Shown: positions 1-7,986 of the stretch, in pieces | Layout: each line of letters begins with the position of its first letter | Position numbering within the stretch: the first letter of the stretch is position 1 | Origin: CAZIVE01 sp964542435 | Lineage (GTDB): Bacteria > Bacteroidota > Bacteroidia > Bacteroidales > Tannerellaceae | Length of the DNA stretch: 15,330 bases | Assembly (NCBI GenBank): GCA_964542435.1 | Contig: CAZIVE010000065.1 | Coordinates: forward strand, 1-15,330 | Direction: 5' to 3' | Notes under the pieces: generated by a model | Databases searched by the model: none | What the model was told of the DNA's origin: nothing | Seen by the model: the letters and a program-made list of their open reading frames with translations, nothing else | Made by a program: the position numbers and the translations under genes

Positions 1-91
1 AAGAAAATCCATTTTTGAAGCTCTTAGTCTCGTTTTCCTTGAAGGGAAACCATCTTTTCAAGCCAGCAGCCATTTCCCTGCGGGGGAAAGG
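1..91. other. Non-coding tail after rlmB with two hairpins
   Basis: No gene is visible between the window edge and the rlmB stop codon. The stretch holds two stem-loops. One spans 68-93: arms AGCC plus TTTCCC pair with GGGAAA plus GGCT, with one bulged base and a 5-base loop, and it runs into the rlmB stop codon. The other spans 32-50: seven pairs including one wobble, with a 5-base loop. Neither is followed by a long T-tract on the minus strand, so they may be 3'-end stabilisers or weak terminators. Confidence 0.5.
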
Positions 92-835
92 CTACTTCAA
101 CAAAGAGCGCTGACGAATCACTTCGTAGATCAGGATGGAAGATGCCACAGAAACGTTCAGCGAACCGATGGTGCCGAACTGCGGGATACGAACCAACAGA
201 TCGGCGATCCGGATATTCTCTGGCGATACGCCGGTTTCCTCCGCTCCCATCACAATAGCAATCGGTCCGTCGAGCGGAGCAGAAGTATAAACCTCTTCGG
301 CCTTCTCGGTAGCTACGACCACCTTCACGCCACTGTTCTTCAGAAATACGATGGCGTCATGAATGCTCTTTTCCTTGCAGACAGGCAGCGTCAGTAAAGC
401 ACCGGCTGAAGTTTTCATGGCATCGGCATTCACCGTGACGCTTCCCCGCGATGGAATCACGAGCGCATTCACGCCGGCACATTCGCAGGTACGGGCAATG
501 GCTCCGAAGTTCCTCACGTCGGTCACGCCGTCGAGCAGTACGATGAAAGGATTCTTCCCATCCTCATACAGCATCGGGATGATGTTCTCCAACTTCTCAT
601 AACTGACAGCCGAGATGAAAGCGATTACGCCTTGATGATTCTTGTGCGTATATCTGTCGAGGCGCTCCATGGGAACACGCTGAACCGCGATGTTACGATC
701 TTTCAACGCATCCATCAGCTCTTTGTAAAGTCCACCCTGAAGATCTCGTTTGATCAGAATCTTATCAATCTCCTTATCACCTTGAAGTGCTTCCATCACG
801 GCACGCATACCGAATATCATCTCGCTTTCTTTCAT
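92..835 (-). CDS. rlmB: 23S rRNA 2'-O-methyltransferase of the RlmB/TrmH (SpoU) family
   Basis: Predicted SPOUT-class 2'-O-ribose methyltransferase of 247 residues. RlmB in E. coli methylates G2251 of 23S rRNA in the peptidyl-transferase region using S-adenosylmethionine. The N-terminal substrate-binding part starts IFGMRAVMEAL. The C-terminal SpoU fold carries motif 1 (DGVTDVRNFGAIARTCE, with Asn109 and Arg115), motif 2 (IVMGAEETGVS) and motif 3 (IGSLNVSVASSILIYEVIRQ), which together form the trefoil-knot cofactor site. I chose the ATG at 835, not the in-frame ATG at 901, because family members begin a few residues before IFG and the extra 22 residues would run through the GC-rich hairpin upstream. 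It is the last gene of the minus-strand block, 76 bases after the Asn/Gly-rich gene. A TrmH-type tRNA or other rRNA target cannot be excluded. Confidence 0.88.
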   Translation of the reverse strand: MKESEMIFGMRAVMEALQGDKEIDKILIKRDLQGGLYKELMDALKDRNIAVQRVPMERLDRYTHKNHQGVIAFISAVSYEKLENIIPMLYEDGKNPFIVLLDGVTDVRNFGAIARTCECAGVNALVIPSRGSVTVNADAMKTSAGALLTLPVCKEKSIHDAIVFLKNSGVKVVVATEKAEEVYTSAPLDGPIAIVMGAEETGVSPENIRIADLLVRIPQFGTIGSLNVSVASSILIYEVIRQRSLLK

Positions 836-870
836 GCTCTCTATCGTTCTTATCGTTATTACACAAAATG

Positions 871-894
871 AGGGCGGGTTTTGCAGCCCGCCCT
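871..894 (-). terminator. GC-rich hairpin between the Asn/Gly-rich gene and rlmB
   Basis: A perfect 8-base-pair stem (AGGGCGGG with CCCGCCCT) and an 8-base loop lie 17 bases after the stop of the Asn/Gly-rich gene. On the minus strand it is followed by CATTTTG, only a short T-run. It could be a partial intrinsic terminator or attenuator that lowers transcription into rlmB. It is also compatible with mRNA 3'-end protection. Confidence 0.5.
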
Positions 895-911
895 GCTTCA
901 TTATTTATAGT

Positions 912-2186
912 TTAGAAATTTCTATCTCTTCTCATTCTCGAATCCGAAGGACCGGAAGACTGTTGTGCTTCCCGTCTGCTGCCCGACATCGTTGGAGCCT
1001 GCTGTTGCTGGCGAGACTGTGATTCGCGTCCAAATCCACCGCCTCTGCTGTTGTCCGAACCGCTTCTCATCTGGCTGTTACTCGGCTGCGAAGGAGCATT
1101 GCCGCGTGTCATGTTCTGACGTCCGCTGTTGCCATAGCTTCCGGAATTGCCGCCGATGGAATTGCTTTCACTTCCGTTATATCTCGGAGTATAGGTTCCC
1201 ATGCTGCCTCTGCCGTTGTAACTACTGCCGGAATTGTAGTTGCTGCTTCCACCGCGCGTGCTGCCGGAATTGTTATTCCTCAGATTGCTGTTGTTGTCGT
1301 TGTTGAAGCCGCTGTTGCCGTTGCTGCGTCCGTTGTAGTTACCGGAATTGCTGTTTCCGAAGTTATCATTACGGTTGCTGTTGCCATTATACCCGTTGTT
1401 TCCGTAGCGGTTGCTATTGCTATTGGAATTGTATCCGTTATAGCCGTTACGTCCGTTGTTGGAGCCTGATCCGAAACGACCGTTGTTAGAGTTGGAACCG
1501 AAGCGTCCGTTGTTGTTGGAGTTATATCCATTGCGACCGTTGCTGGGTGCATAGCCATTGTTGTCGTTGTAACGGCCGTTATTGTAATTCCGGCTGTAAC
1601 CGTAGATCTTGCCGTTGCGATAGTTGTCATTGTATCCGTCACGTCTCCAAGGATCGCTCATATAACGACGTCCCTGATAAGAACCCGGGCGGGCGAAGAT
1701 GTTATCGAAAGCACCGATCCAACGTCCGTTGTTGCGATACCAATGATAGTGCCAGTAAGCATCCTCATATTGGAAGCAGAGGTAAGAAGGCGTATATCTT
1801 GAATATCTCGGATTGGTGTACCAACCGGCATAATCATGGATTCTACCCGGATCTTCACGAATCAGATCGATGTAGTAATAATACTGGTCCGGAGAAAGAA
1901 TATCCTGCATGATGCGGTCACGTTCCATTCTGAGGTCATAGATCTCGCGTGCCGAATTGTCCCAATAGCGATAATCGCGAAGAGCAGCCTGCTGGATGCG
2001 ACGACCGTATTCATGAACTACCTGAGTATAATCGAGAGACTGAGCGTAGCTCAAGCCCAAAGCCTGTTCCATGTTCAAACAAACTCCACAGTCAGGATCG
2101 CCCCAATTAAAGCTGATCCAAATCTGACTATTCGCCGGCAAAGCGGTGAGAGTTCCGAGAATCAATATAAGAAGTAAGCGTTTCAT
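912..2186 (-). CDS. Exported Asn/Gly/Ser/Arg-rich low-complexity protein, function unknown
   Basis: I do not recognise a named family. Residues 1-20 form a signal peptide (MKRLLLILILGTLTALPANS) with no lipobox Cys, so the protein is probably periplasmic or secreted. A folded N-terminal part (about 21-180) has a CGVC motif (Cys33, Cys36), predicted helices, an LSPDQ segment near 97-101 that faintly recalls the LTxxQ motif of Spy/CpxP chaperones, and many Tyr and Trp (DAYWHYHWYRNNGRWIG). From about 183 to 424 it is almost all Asn, Gly, Ser, Arg and Tyr, with short repeats such as NNGRFGS; the end is rich in Gln and Arg. The start is the ATG at 2186; a TTG nine bases upstream is less likely. It lies 68 bases after recN with no clear promoter, so it may be co-transcribed. 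Possible roles are surface adhesion, a matrix protein or a stress sensor; these are guesses. Confidence 0.8.
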   Translation of the reverse strand: MKRLLLILILGTLTALPANSQIWISFNWGDPDCGVCLNMEQALGLSYAQSLDYTQVVHEYGRRIQQAALRDYRYWDNSAREIYDLRMERDRIMQDILSPDQYYYYIDLIREDPGRIHDYAGWYTNPRYSRYTPSYLCFQYEDAYWHYHWYRNNGRWIGAFDNIFARPGSYQGRRYMSDPWRRDGYNDNYRNGKIYGYSRNYNNGRYNDNNGYAPSNGRNGYNSNNNGRFGSNSNNGRFGSGSNNGRNGYNGYNSNSNSNRYGNNGYNGNSNRNDNFGNSNSGNYNGRSNGNSGFNNDNNSNLRNNNSGSTRGGSSNYNSGSSYNGRGSMGTYTPRYNGSESNSIGGNSGSYGNSGRQNMTRGNAPSQPSNSQMRSGSDNSRGGGFGRESQSRQQQQAPTMSGSRREAQQSSGPSDSRMRRDRNF

Positions 2187-2254
2187 GATGTTCAAATTTT
2201 AAAGGTTCGTTTTCTATTGTCTTTGTTTCTAAGACCTCTTTTTTAATCGAAAGT

Positions 2255-3919
2255 TTAAGTCCTAACGTTTAATAATTCTTTAGCATTATCAAAAGATGCT
2301 TTTGTGACAGTAGCGCCACTCAGCATGTGTGCAATTTCCTGTATTCGTTCCTCCGGATCGAGCTTGCGGATATGCGTTTCGGTACGTTCGGCCGTGTCCT
2401 TCTTATAGACCATGAAATGCTCTTTGCCTTTGGCTGCAATCTGAGGAAGATGGGTGATCGTCAAGACCTGCATCCGCTTTCCAAGCTCCGACATGATATT
2501 CGCCATTTTGTCTGCTATATCGCTCGATACACCTGTATCCACTTCGTCAAAGACGATCGTTGGCAATGCAGTAAAGCCGGCAATCATGGCTTTGATACAC
2601 AGCATAAGTCGGGAGACTTCACCACCCGAAGCTGTCTGCGAGACGGGTTGCAGATCTGCATTCTTGTTTGCGGAAAAGAGAAAGTCGATTCGATCGATGC
2701 CGGATTCACCTGCGGCAGAAAGTTGAGTCAAGGAAGCTTTGAAGCGAATATTCGGAATGCCGAGAGGCGCAGCCAGTTTCTCCAGTTCTTTCGAGAAGGT
2801 CGAAGCTGCCTTTTTCCTCAACGCACTGATGGCCGAAGCCTTCTTCACCAATTCCGTATAGGACGTATCCAAGGTTTTCCGCATTTCCTCGATCTGAATC
2901 TCGAACGATTCGATGCCGTCCAGTTTTTCCTTGAAACGATCTCTTACTGCAATCAGCTCCTCTTCGGTTGAGACGTGATGTTTCTGTTCCAGCGAATAGA
3001 GCGTGTCCAGTCTTTGGTTGATCCAGTTCATCCGTTCCGGATTGTATTCCACATCCTCCTTCAGTCCATCGACTTCGGAAGAGAGATCGCTCAGATCAAT
3101 AAATGACGAGCGGAGACGTTCGGCATATTCTTTGGCTTTCGGATAGAAAGGTTGCAGGCTCTCCGTCACGGAAAGCGCCTCTTTGATAAAAGGAAGGGCA
3201 CTCTGTTCGTCGCCTTGAAGCAGTTCGGTTATCTTATAGAGCGATGTCTTGATCTCTTCGGCATGCGAAAGCGTCTCCTGTTCCTTTTCCAGATCCGTCT
3301 GTTCGCCGGACTGCAATTGCACTTCGTCCAACTGCTTCCACTGGAAGCGGTCGTAGTCTTCCTCTTCACGGCTGTGAGCCGCCTTTTCTTCGAGAGACTT
3401 CAGCGACTGTTTAAGTCTGCAAAAATCCTGATAGGCTGTTTTATATTCCAACAGTTCTTTTGCATCATCCGCCAGAACATCGATGACATTCAGCTGAAAA
3501 GCAGGATCGCCCAGTTTCTGGTTCTGATTCTGCGAATGGATGTCGATGAGCTGCATTCCCAGATCCTTCATCACGGAGAGCGGAACCGGCGAATCGTTCA
3601 CGAAGGCGCGGGACTTGCCGTTTGAATAGAGTTCGCGACGCATGATGCAACTCTCCGGATCATATTCCAGATCGTGATCTTCAAAAAAGGATTTCAGCTG
3701 ATAATCGCGTACATCGAACACAGCTTCCATGACGCACCGATCCGAACCTTGCTGGATGCTTCCGGCGTCTGCTCTCTGTCCAAGAACAAGCGAGAGCGCA
3801 CCGAGAATAATCGATTTGCCCGCACCGGTCTCGCCGGTGATGACCGAGAAACCTTTATCGAACTGGATATCCAGTTGCGCGATCAATACGAAATTGCTGA
3901 TATGGAGGGATTGAAGCAT
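2255..3919 (-). CDS. recN: DNA repair ATPase RecN
   Basis: SMC-like ATPase that acts in double-strand-break repair with RecA. The 554-residue length is normal for the family. The N-terminal half of the ATPase head has Walker A GETGAGKS at residues 29-36 in the usual RecN start (LHISNFVLIAQLDIQFDKGFSVITGETGAGKS). A long coiled-coil centre rich in Glu, Lys and Leu covers about 150-370. The C-terminal half has the ABC signature SGGE (431-434), Walker B TIVFDEVD (454-461) and the switch His in ITHLPQ (His490). It starts 6 bases after the DUF4835 gene ends, so it is translated from the dnaN-coaBC operon. Bacteroidota do not have a standard LexA SOS system in all members, and I see no LexA-like operator next to this gene. 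Confidence 0.97.
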   Translation of the reverse strand: MLQSLHISNFVLIAQLDIQFDKGFSVITGETGAGKSIILGALSLVLGQRADAGSIQQGSDRCVMEAVFDVRDYQLKSFFEDHDLEYDPESCIMRRELYSNGKSRAFVNDSPVPLSVMKDLGMQLIDIHSQNQNQKLGDPAFQLNVIDVLADDAKELLEYKTAYQDFCRLKQSLKSLEEKAAHSREEEDYDRFQWKQLDEVQLQSGEQTDLEKEQETLSHAEEIKTSLYKITELLQGDEQSALPFIKEALSVTESLQPFYPKAKEYAERLRSSFIDLSDLSSEVDGLKEDVEYNPERMNWINQRLDTLYSLEQKHHVSTEEELIAVRDRFKEKLDGIESFEIQIEEMRKTLDTSYTELVKKASAISALRKKAASTFSKELEKLAAPLGIPNIRFKASLTQLSAAGESGIDRIDFLFSANKNADLQPVSQTASGGEVSRLMLCIKAMIAGFTALPTIVFDEVDTGVSSDIADKMANIMSELGKRMQVLTITHLPQIAAKGKEHFMVYKKDTAERTETHIRKLDPEERIQEIAHMLSGATVTKASFDNAKELLNVRT

Positions 3920-3925
3920 AACGGA

Positions 3926-4828
3926 TCACTTTTTAAGTGCCTCAAGTCGGGTTGTCTCTGCAGGGAATATATTGGAAAGCATCGAATAGCCATCGGCCTT
4001 TTCCTGAGAAGTGGCTTTGGAATAGATGGCAACTACCTCATCCAGTTTCGCATCGGAAAACATCTGAAGAAGGAAAGAAGTAGGACGAGCCTGCTTTACT
4101 TCGTTCAGCGCAGCGAGCGATTCGATGATTGAAGTACGACCGCGATCGGCATTGCCTGCCATTTCGTCCAGACCTTTGCGATGATAGGTGTACCACATCT
4201 TACGAAAAGCCTCCGAAGCATTATCGGTCAACGCCGTGATCATCACATTGCGACTGATATTCGTATCGAAAGGTTTCCAACCGTTCCATGTGCCTTGGCT
4301 CTGTGCCAGACTGACAATCTGCTGTGCCTGCTGAAGATATGCCGTGCCTCCCAATTCTCCGAAACTATCGAAATCCAATCCCAAGATGGTATAGATGTAA
4401 AAGATGACGGAAGCCGTGAGGTTGTTCTCCAGCGTATTCTCCGTATAATCCAAAGGCTCGAACTCCGTGTAGCTGAAGTCCACCTGTTTGTCACGGACAT
4501 TCAGCAAGGTCGTCTGATAACCGGAATCGAACACCGGACGACGCGCCACAACCTGCATCTCGCTCTTGAACTTGTCATCTTCCTGCGAACTGACGATGAT
4601 CGTAAAGGTACAATCGATCTTCTCGTTGACGGCAAAGGTGGCATCGGTCCATTTGCGGTTGTTGATAAACTCCGTAAGTGCTTTCTGTAGGGTATTGAAA
4701 ACAGACTTATTAGTGCCTTGCACCTTGTCACTGTTGATGGTGACCGTTGCCTTCAGCTCTTGAGCTTCGCCCGTCAGGGAGAGAAAGCAGAAGAGCAATC
4801 CTATCAAATATTTCAACCCGCGTTTCAT
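3926..4828 (-). CDS. DUF4835 family exported protein (PorD-like)
   Basis: A 300-residue protein with a signal peptide (MKRGLKYLIGLLFCFLSLTGEAQ, likely cut after the Ala-Gln region). The mature start ELKATVTINSDKVQGTNKSVFNTLQKALTEFINNRKW is typical of the Bacteroidota family DUF4835. From memory, some databases call this family PorD because of a link to type IX secretion in Porphyromonas; I see no other secretion genes here, so I leave the symbol blank. The protein is probably periplasmic or outer-membrane associated. No catalytic motif is visible. Its ATG overlaps the coaBC stop in an ATGA arrangement, so the two are translationally coupled, and recN follows after 6 bases. A position between coaBC and recN is, as I recall, common for this family. 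Confidence 0.88.
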   Translation of the reverse strand: MKRGLKYLIGLLFCFLSLTGEAQELKATVTINSDKVQGTNKSVFNTLQKALTEFINNRKWTDATFAVNEKIDCTFTIIVSSQEDDKFKSEMQVVARRPVFDSGYQTTLLNVRDKQVDFSYTEFEPLDYTENTLENNLTASVIFYIYTILGLDFDSFGELGGTAYLQQAQQIVSLAQSQGTWNGWKPFDTNISRNVMITALTDNASEAFRKMWYTYHRKGLDEMAGNADRGRTSIIESLAALNEVKQARPTSFLLQMFSDAKLDEVVAIYSKATSQEKADGYSMLSNIFPAETTRLEALKK

Positions 4829-6027
4829 TTCAACATCGTCTGTAAATGATCCACAATATCACGTGCCACATCCACTTTGCTCTTCAAGGGGAAAGTCAAG
4901 GCAGGACCTTGGCGGTCGATGATCTCCACTTTGTTCGTATCGCAGCGGAAACCGGCCCCTTTGTCCCGAAGGGAATTGAGAACGATGAAGTCCAGGTTTT
5001 TCCTCTCGATCTTGTTCTCGGCATGCTTTTCCTCGTCGTTCGTCTCCAGAGCGAAACCGGCAAGGATCTGTTTGTCTGTTTTCATCCGGCCTAACGTTGC
5101 CGCGATGTCCGGATTCTGAACCAGATGCAGCGTCATATCATCCTCTTTCTCCCGTTTGATCTTCTCTTGGGAACAGCTCTCGGGACGATAATCCGCAACG
5201 GCCGCACAAAGGATGGCGGCATTGCATTCGAGGAAATGCTCGACAGATGCCTGCAGCATCTCCTCGGCCGACTCCACATCGATACGATGAATCCGTTTCT
5301 GTTGCGTAGAAAGAGCAACCGGTCCGGCGACCAAAGTCACCTCAGCACCGCGCTCGGCACAAACCTCCGCCAACGCAAAGCCCATTTTTCCCGATGAGTA
5401 ATTGCCAATGAAACGCACCGGATCGATCTTTTCATAAGTCGGACCAGCGGTGATCAGAATCTTCTTTCCCGTCAAACTCAATTGTTCATCGAAGAAACGA
5501 TCCAACACCTTCAAGATATTCTCCGGCTCTTCCATGCGGCCTTTCCCGACCAGATGACTGGCCAATTCGCCGACAGCCGGTTCGATGATATGATTTCCAT
5601 ACGAGCGAAGCAACTCAAGGTTGTGCTGCGTGGAGGGATGAGCGAACATATCGAGATCCATAGCCGGAGCAATGAATACAGGCGCTTTGCAGGAGAGATA
5701 GGTTGTGACCAACATATTATCTGCCACGCCGTTGGCCATCTTGCCGATGGTGGAAGCGGTAGCAGGCGCAATCAACATGGCATCGGCCCAAAGTCCGAGA
5801 TCCACATGGCTGTTCCACGTACCGTCGCGATGGGAGAAGAACTCGCTGATCACAGGATGACTACTCAGCGTAGCCAGCGTCAAAGGCGTGATGAACTCTT
5901 TCCCCGCGGGAGTGATGACAACCTGAACCTCCGCGCCCTGTTTCACCAAGCCGCGGATGATGTAAGGAGCTTTGTAGGCAGCGATGCTACCGGTAATGCC
6001 CAAGATGATATGTTTGTCCTTCAACAT
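4825..6027 (-). CDS. coaBC: Bifunctional phosphopantothenoylcysteine decarboxylase / phosphopantothenate-cysteine ligase
   Basis: Carries out two steps of coenzyme A synthesis: CTP-dependent joining of cysteine to 4'-phosphopantothenate (CoaB) and FMN-dependent decarboxylation to 4'-phosphopantetheine (CoaC). The 400-residue length fits the fused form. The CoaC half (1-180) has the flavoprotein start GITGSIAAYKA, the catalytic His74 in NSHVDLGLWAD, and PAMDLDMF (121-128), a variant of the PxMNxxMW substrate motif. The active-site loop reads GELASHLVGKGRM, where E. coli has a catalytic Cys (158); here the aligned residue is Ser157. The CoaB half has ITAGPTYEKIDPVRFIGNYSSGKMG and AAVADYRPESCSQEKIK, matching the nucleotide and dimer motifs. 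It begins 3 bases after the dehydrogenase gene and overlaps DUF4835 by 4 bases. Confidence 0.96.
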   Translation of the reverse strand: MLKDKHIILGITGSIAAYKAPYIIRGLVKQGAEVQVVITPAGKEFITPLTLATLSSHPVISEFFSHRDGTWNSHVDLGLWADAMLIAPATASTIGKMANGVADNMLVTTYLSCKAPVFIAPAMDLDMFAHPSTQHNLELLRSYGNHIIEPAVGELASHLVGKGRMEEPENILKVLDRFFDEQLSLTGKKILITAGPTYEKIDPVRFIGNYSSGKMGFALAEVCAERGAEVTLVAGPVALSTQQKRIHRIDVESAEEMLQASVEHFLECNAAILCAAVADYRPESCSQEKIKREKEDDMTLHLVQNPDIAATLGRMKTDKQILAGFALETNDEEKHAENKIERKNLDFIVLNSLRDKGAGFRCDTNKVEIIDRQGPALTFPLKSKVDVARDIVDHLQTMLK

Positions 6028-6030
6028 AGA

Positions 6031-7185
6031 TTACAGTCTGAGTGCCATTATATCAGACGCAACTTTGCTGTCAATATTGTGATGTTCGCCTAATTTCCAT
6101 CCTTGACGGTCGATCGGTTCGGCCAAAGCCGGAATATCTTCCTTGTGGATGCCACATTCACCGAGGCGCGTCTTCAGTCCCATCTTGCGGAAGAAATCTT
6201 CGCAAGCTTCGATGGTCTTGTGAGCCCGTTCCTCTTCCGTTCCGTCCACGATACCAAAGACAGCCTTGCCCATCTGAGCCAGTTTCTGCTGTTTTTCCTT
6301 GAACATATAGGTCATGACGCCCGGCAGAAGAATGGCCAATGTCTGTGCATGGTCAAGTCCGAACAGTGCCGTCAGCGAATAGCCCATGCGATGCGAAGAC
6401 CAATCCTGAGGAACACCCTGTCCGATCCATACGTTCAAAGCATTCGTAGCGGCCCACATCAAGTTGGCACGAATATCATAGTTGTGCGGATCCTCGAGCA
6501 CCTTGAGGCCTTCGGTATGGATCACACGCATCAAACCTTCCGAGAATTCATCCTGCACCATTCCGTTGACGGGATAGGTCAGATACTGCTCGACGACATG
6601 GATGAAGGAATCAACCACGCCATTCGCCACCTGACGCGGCGGCAAGGAATAGGTCACTTCCGGATCGAGGATAGAGAACTTCGGGAACACCAGCGGAGAC
6701 GCGAAGTTCAGCTTCTGATGAATCTCAGCTCTGGAGATCACAGCCCGTTCGTTCATCTCGGAACCGGTAGCCGAAAGCGTCAGCACCACGCCCAAAGGCA
6801 ATGCCTTCTTGACAGCAGCCCCTTTGGAGAGGATCGTCCAGGGATCGCCCTCTTCGAAGCAGGTAGCAGCAGCCACGAATTTGGTGGCATCGATCACAGA
6901 ACCGCCGCCTACAGCCAGCAGAAAATCAATCTTCTCTTTCTTGACAATCTCCACAGCCTTCATGCAGGTCTCGTAATGCGGATTGGCTTCGATGCCTCCG
7001 AACTCAAACAGATCAAACGGATGAAGCGCCTTGACGACCTGTTCATATATGCCATTTCTCTTTATGCTTCCTCCACCATAGATCATCAATACCTTACTTC
7101 CTTCGGGAACCAGTTCCGACAGACGAGCCATCGAACCTTTTCCAAAGACGATCTTGACAGGATTGCAGAATTCAAAATTGTTCAT
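6031..7185 (-). CDS. Iron-containing alcohol/aldehyde dehydrogenase, YqhD/BDH-like
   Basis: Group III metal-dependent alcohol dehydrogenase of 384 residues, probably an NADPH-dependent reductase of aldehydes (butanal, short-chain or lipid-derived). Cofactor motifs are YGGGSIKRNG (36-45) and AVGGGSVIDATKF (91-103). The metal ligands expected from E. coli YqhD (Asp194, His198, His267, His281) appear as Asp192, His196, His265 and His279, in VVDSFIHVVEQ, SSHRMG and GLDHAQ. All catalytic residues are intact. The start ATG overlaps the exonuclease stop (ATGA) and coaBC follows after 3 bases, so it sits fully inside the operon. It is metabolic and has no evident link to replication neighbours. It could protect against reactive aldehydes or rebalance redox state during fermentation; the real substrate cannot be read from sequence. 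Confidence 0.93.
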   Translation of the reverse strand: MNNFEFCNPVKIVFGKGSMARLSELVPEGSKVLMIYGGGSIKRNGIYEQVVKALHPFDLFEFGGIEANPHYETCMKAVEIVKKEKIDFLLAVGGGSVIDATKFVAAATCFEEGDPWTILSKGAAVKKALPLGVVLTLSATGSEMNERAVISRAEIHQKLNFASPLVFPKFSILDPEVTYSLPPRQVANGVVDSFIHVVEQYLTYPVNGMVQDEFSEGLMRVIHTEGLKVLEDPHNYDIRANLMWAATNALNVWIGQGVPQDWSSHRMGYSLTALFGLDHAQTLAILLPGVMTYMFKEKQQKLAQMGKAVFGIVDGTEEERAHKTIEACEDFFRKMGLKTRLGECGIHKEDIPALAEPIDRQGWKLGEHHNIDSKVASDIMALRL

Positions 7186-7970
7186 TTCTGTTTGTTATTA
7201 AGATCACGTAATTTAAATCTCGTATAGATATCGGTAAGAATCTTCTTCGTGTTCAAAGGAAAATCTCCATTCATCATCCAGGAATAATAGCTGGGATCCT
7301 TCTGGAAGACATCCGTGACGCGTTGTCCCTTATACTTTCCGAAGTTGATGACCTCTTCGTTATTGTCGTTATAGATCATACGACCGGCAAAATCCACATT
7401 CGTCGTGAAACTGGAATAATGCGAAAGGTAATTGACATCGTTCTGAAGGTCTGCGTATTTGTCGAGCTGCGCTTTCAGCACCTCGTACGTAGCCGTCGTA
7501 TCAGCCAGCGAACTGTGGGCATTCTCCAGATTCTTGTTGCAATAGAATGTATATGCTGCAGAAAGCGTACGCGGTTCGTTCTTATAGAAAATCGTCTGAA
7601 CGTCAATAAACTTCCGTTTATTCAAATCGATATCCACTCCGGCGCGAAGGAATTCTTCTGCCAAAAGCGGGATATCGAAACGGTTGGAATTATATCCTGC
7701 CAAGTCGCAGCCTTCGATCTGTGCAGCCAGAGATTTGGCAATGGCTTTGAAGGTCGGACAATCCTTGACATCCTCGTCTGTGATGCCGTGAATCTTTGTA
7801 GATTCTTCCGGGATATGCATCTCGGGGTTGATCCTTCTCGATTTGGATTCTTCTTTACCGGTCGGATAGATCTTGATAAATGAAATCTCAATGATGCGGT
7901 CGTGCGTAACGCTGACGCCGGTTGTCTCCAAATCGAAGAACAGCAGAGGATTCTTTAAATTGAGTTGCAT
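7182..7970 (-). CDS. DEDDh 3'-5' exonuclease (DnaQ-like) with ExoX-like C-terminal module
   Basis: 262-residue DnaQ-fold exonuclease. The acidic catalytic set is complete: Asp13 and Glu15 in FFDLETTG, Asp99 in GYNSNRFDIPLL, and His152 with Asp157 in AHSSLADTTATYEVL. These residues bind two metal ions and remove nucleotides from a 3' end. The C-terminal part (about 205-255) has NFGKYKGQRVTDVFQKDPSYYSWM, a small module seen after the nuclease domain in exonuclease X-like proteins. It starts 16 bases after dnaN, so it is made together with the sliding clamp. It could serve as a proofreading subunit or in repair. DNA polymerase III of this phylum may have its own proofreading, so the role is inferred. 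Confidence 0.92.
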   Translation of the reverse strand: MQLNLKNPLLFFDLETTGVSVTHDRIIEISFIKIYPTGKEESKSRRINPEMHIPEESTKIHGITDEDVKDCPTFKAIAKSLAAQIEGCDLAGYNSNRFDIPLLAEEFLRAGVDIDLNKRKFIDVQTIFYKNEPRTLSAAYTFYCNKNLENAHSSLADTTATYEVLKAQLDKYADLQNDVNYLSHYSSFTTNVDFAGRMIYNDNNEEVINFGKYKGQRVTDVFQKDPSYYSWMMNGDFPLNTKKILTDIYTRFKLRDLNNKQK

Positions 7971-7986
7971 GATATTTTATATTCGA

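Noticed and set aside
965..1306. Cys-rich open frame on the plus strand opposite the Asn/Gly-rich gene
   Set aside because: It is the complement of Asn/Gly/Ser codon repeats, which read as Cys, Arg and Ser; no start context or family features.
1280..1642. Thr/Ala-rich open frame on the minus strand inside the Asn/Gly-rich gene
   Set aside because: A frame-shifted reading of the same repetitive codons; the main frame has a signal peptide and a sensible N-terminal domain.
6103..7227. 374-codon plus-strand frame opposite the dehydrogenase
   Set aside because: The dehydrogenase on the other strand has all motifs and metal ligands; the antisense frame has no recognisable domain.
7953..7967. Clamp-binding motif QLNL at the exonuclease N-terminus
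   Set aside because: It lies directly before the first catalytic strand and lacks the final hydrophobic residue of QL(S/D)LF, so it is probably structural.
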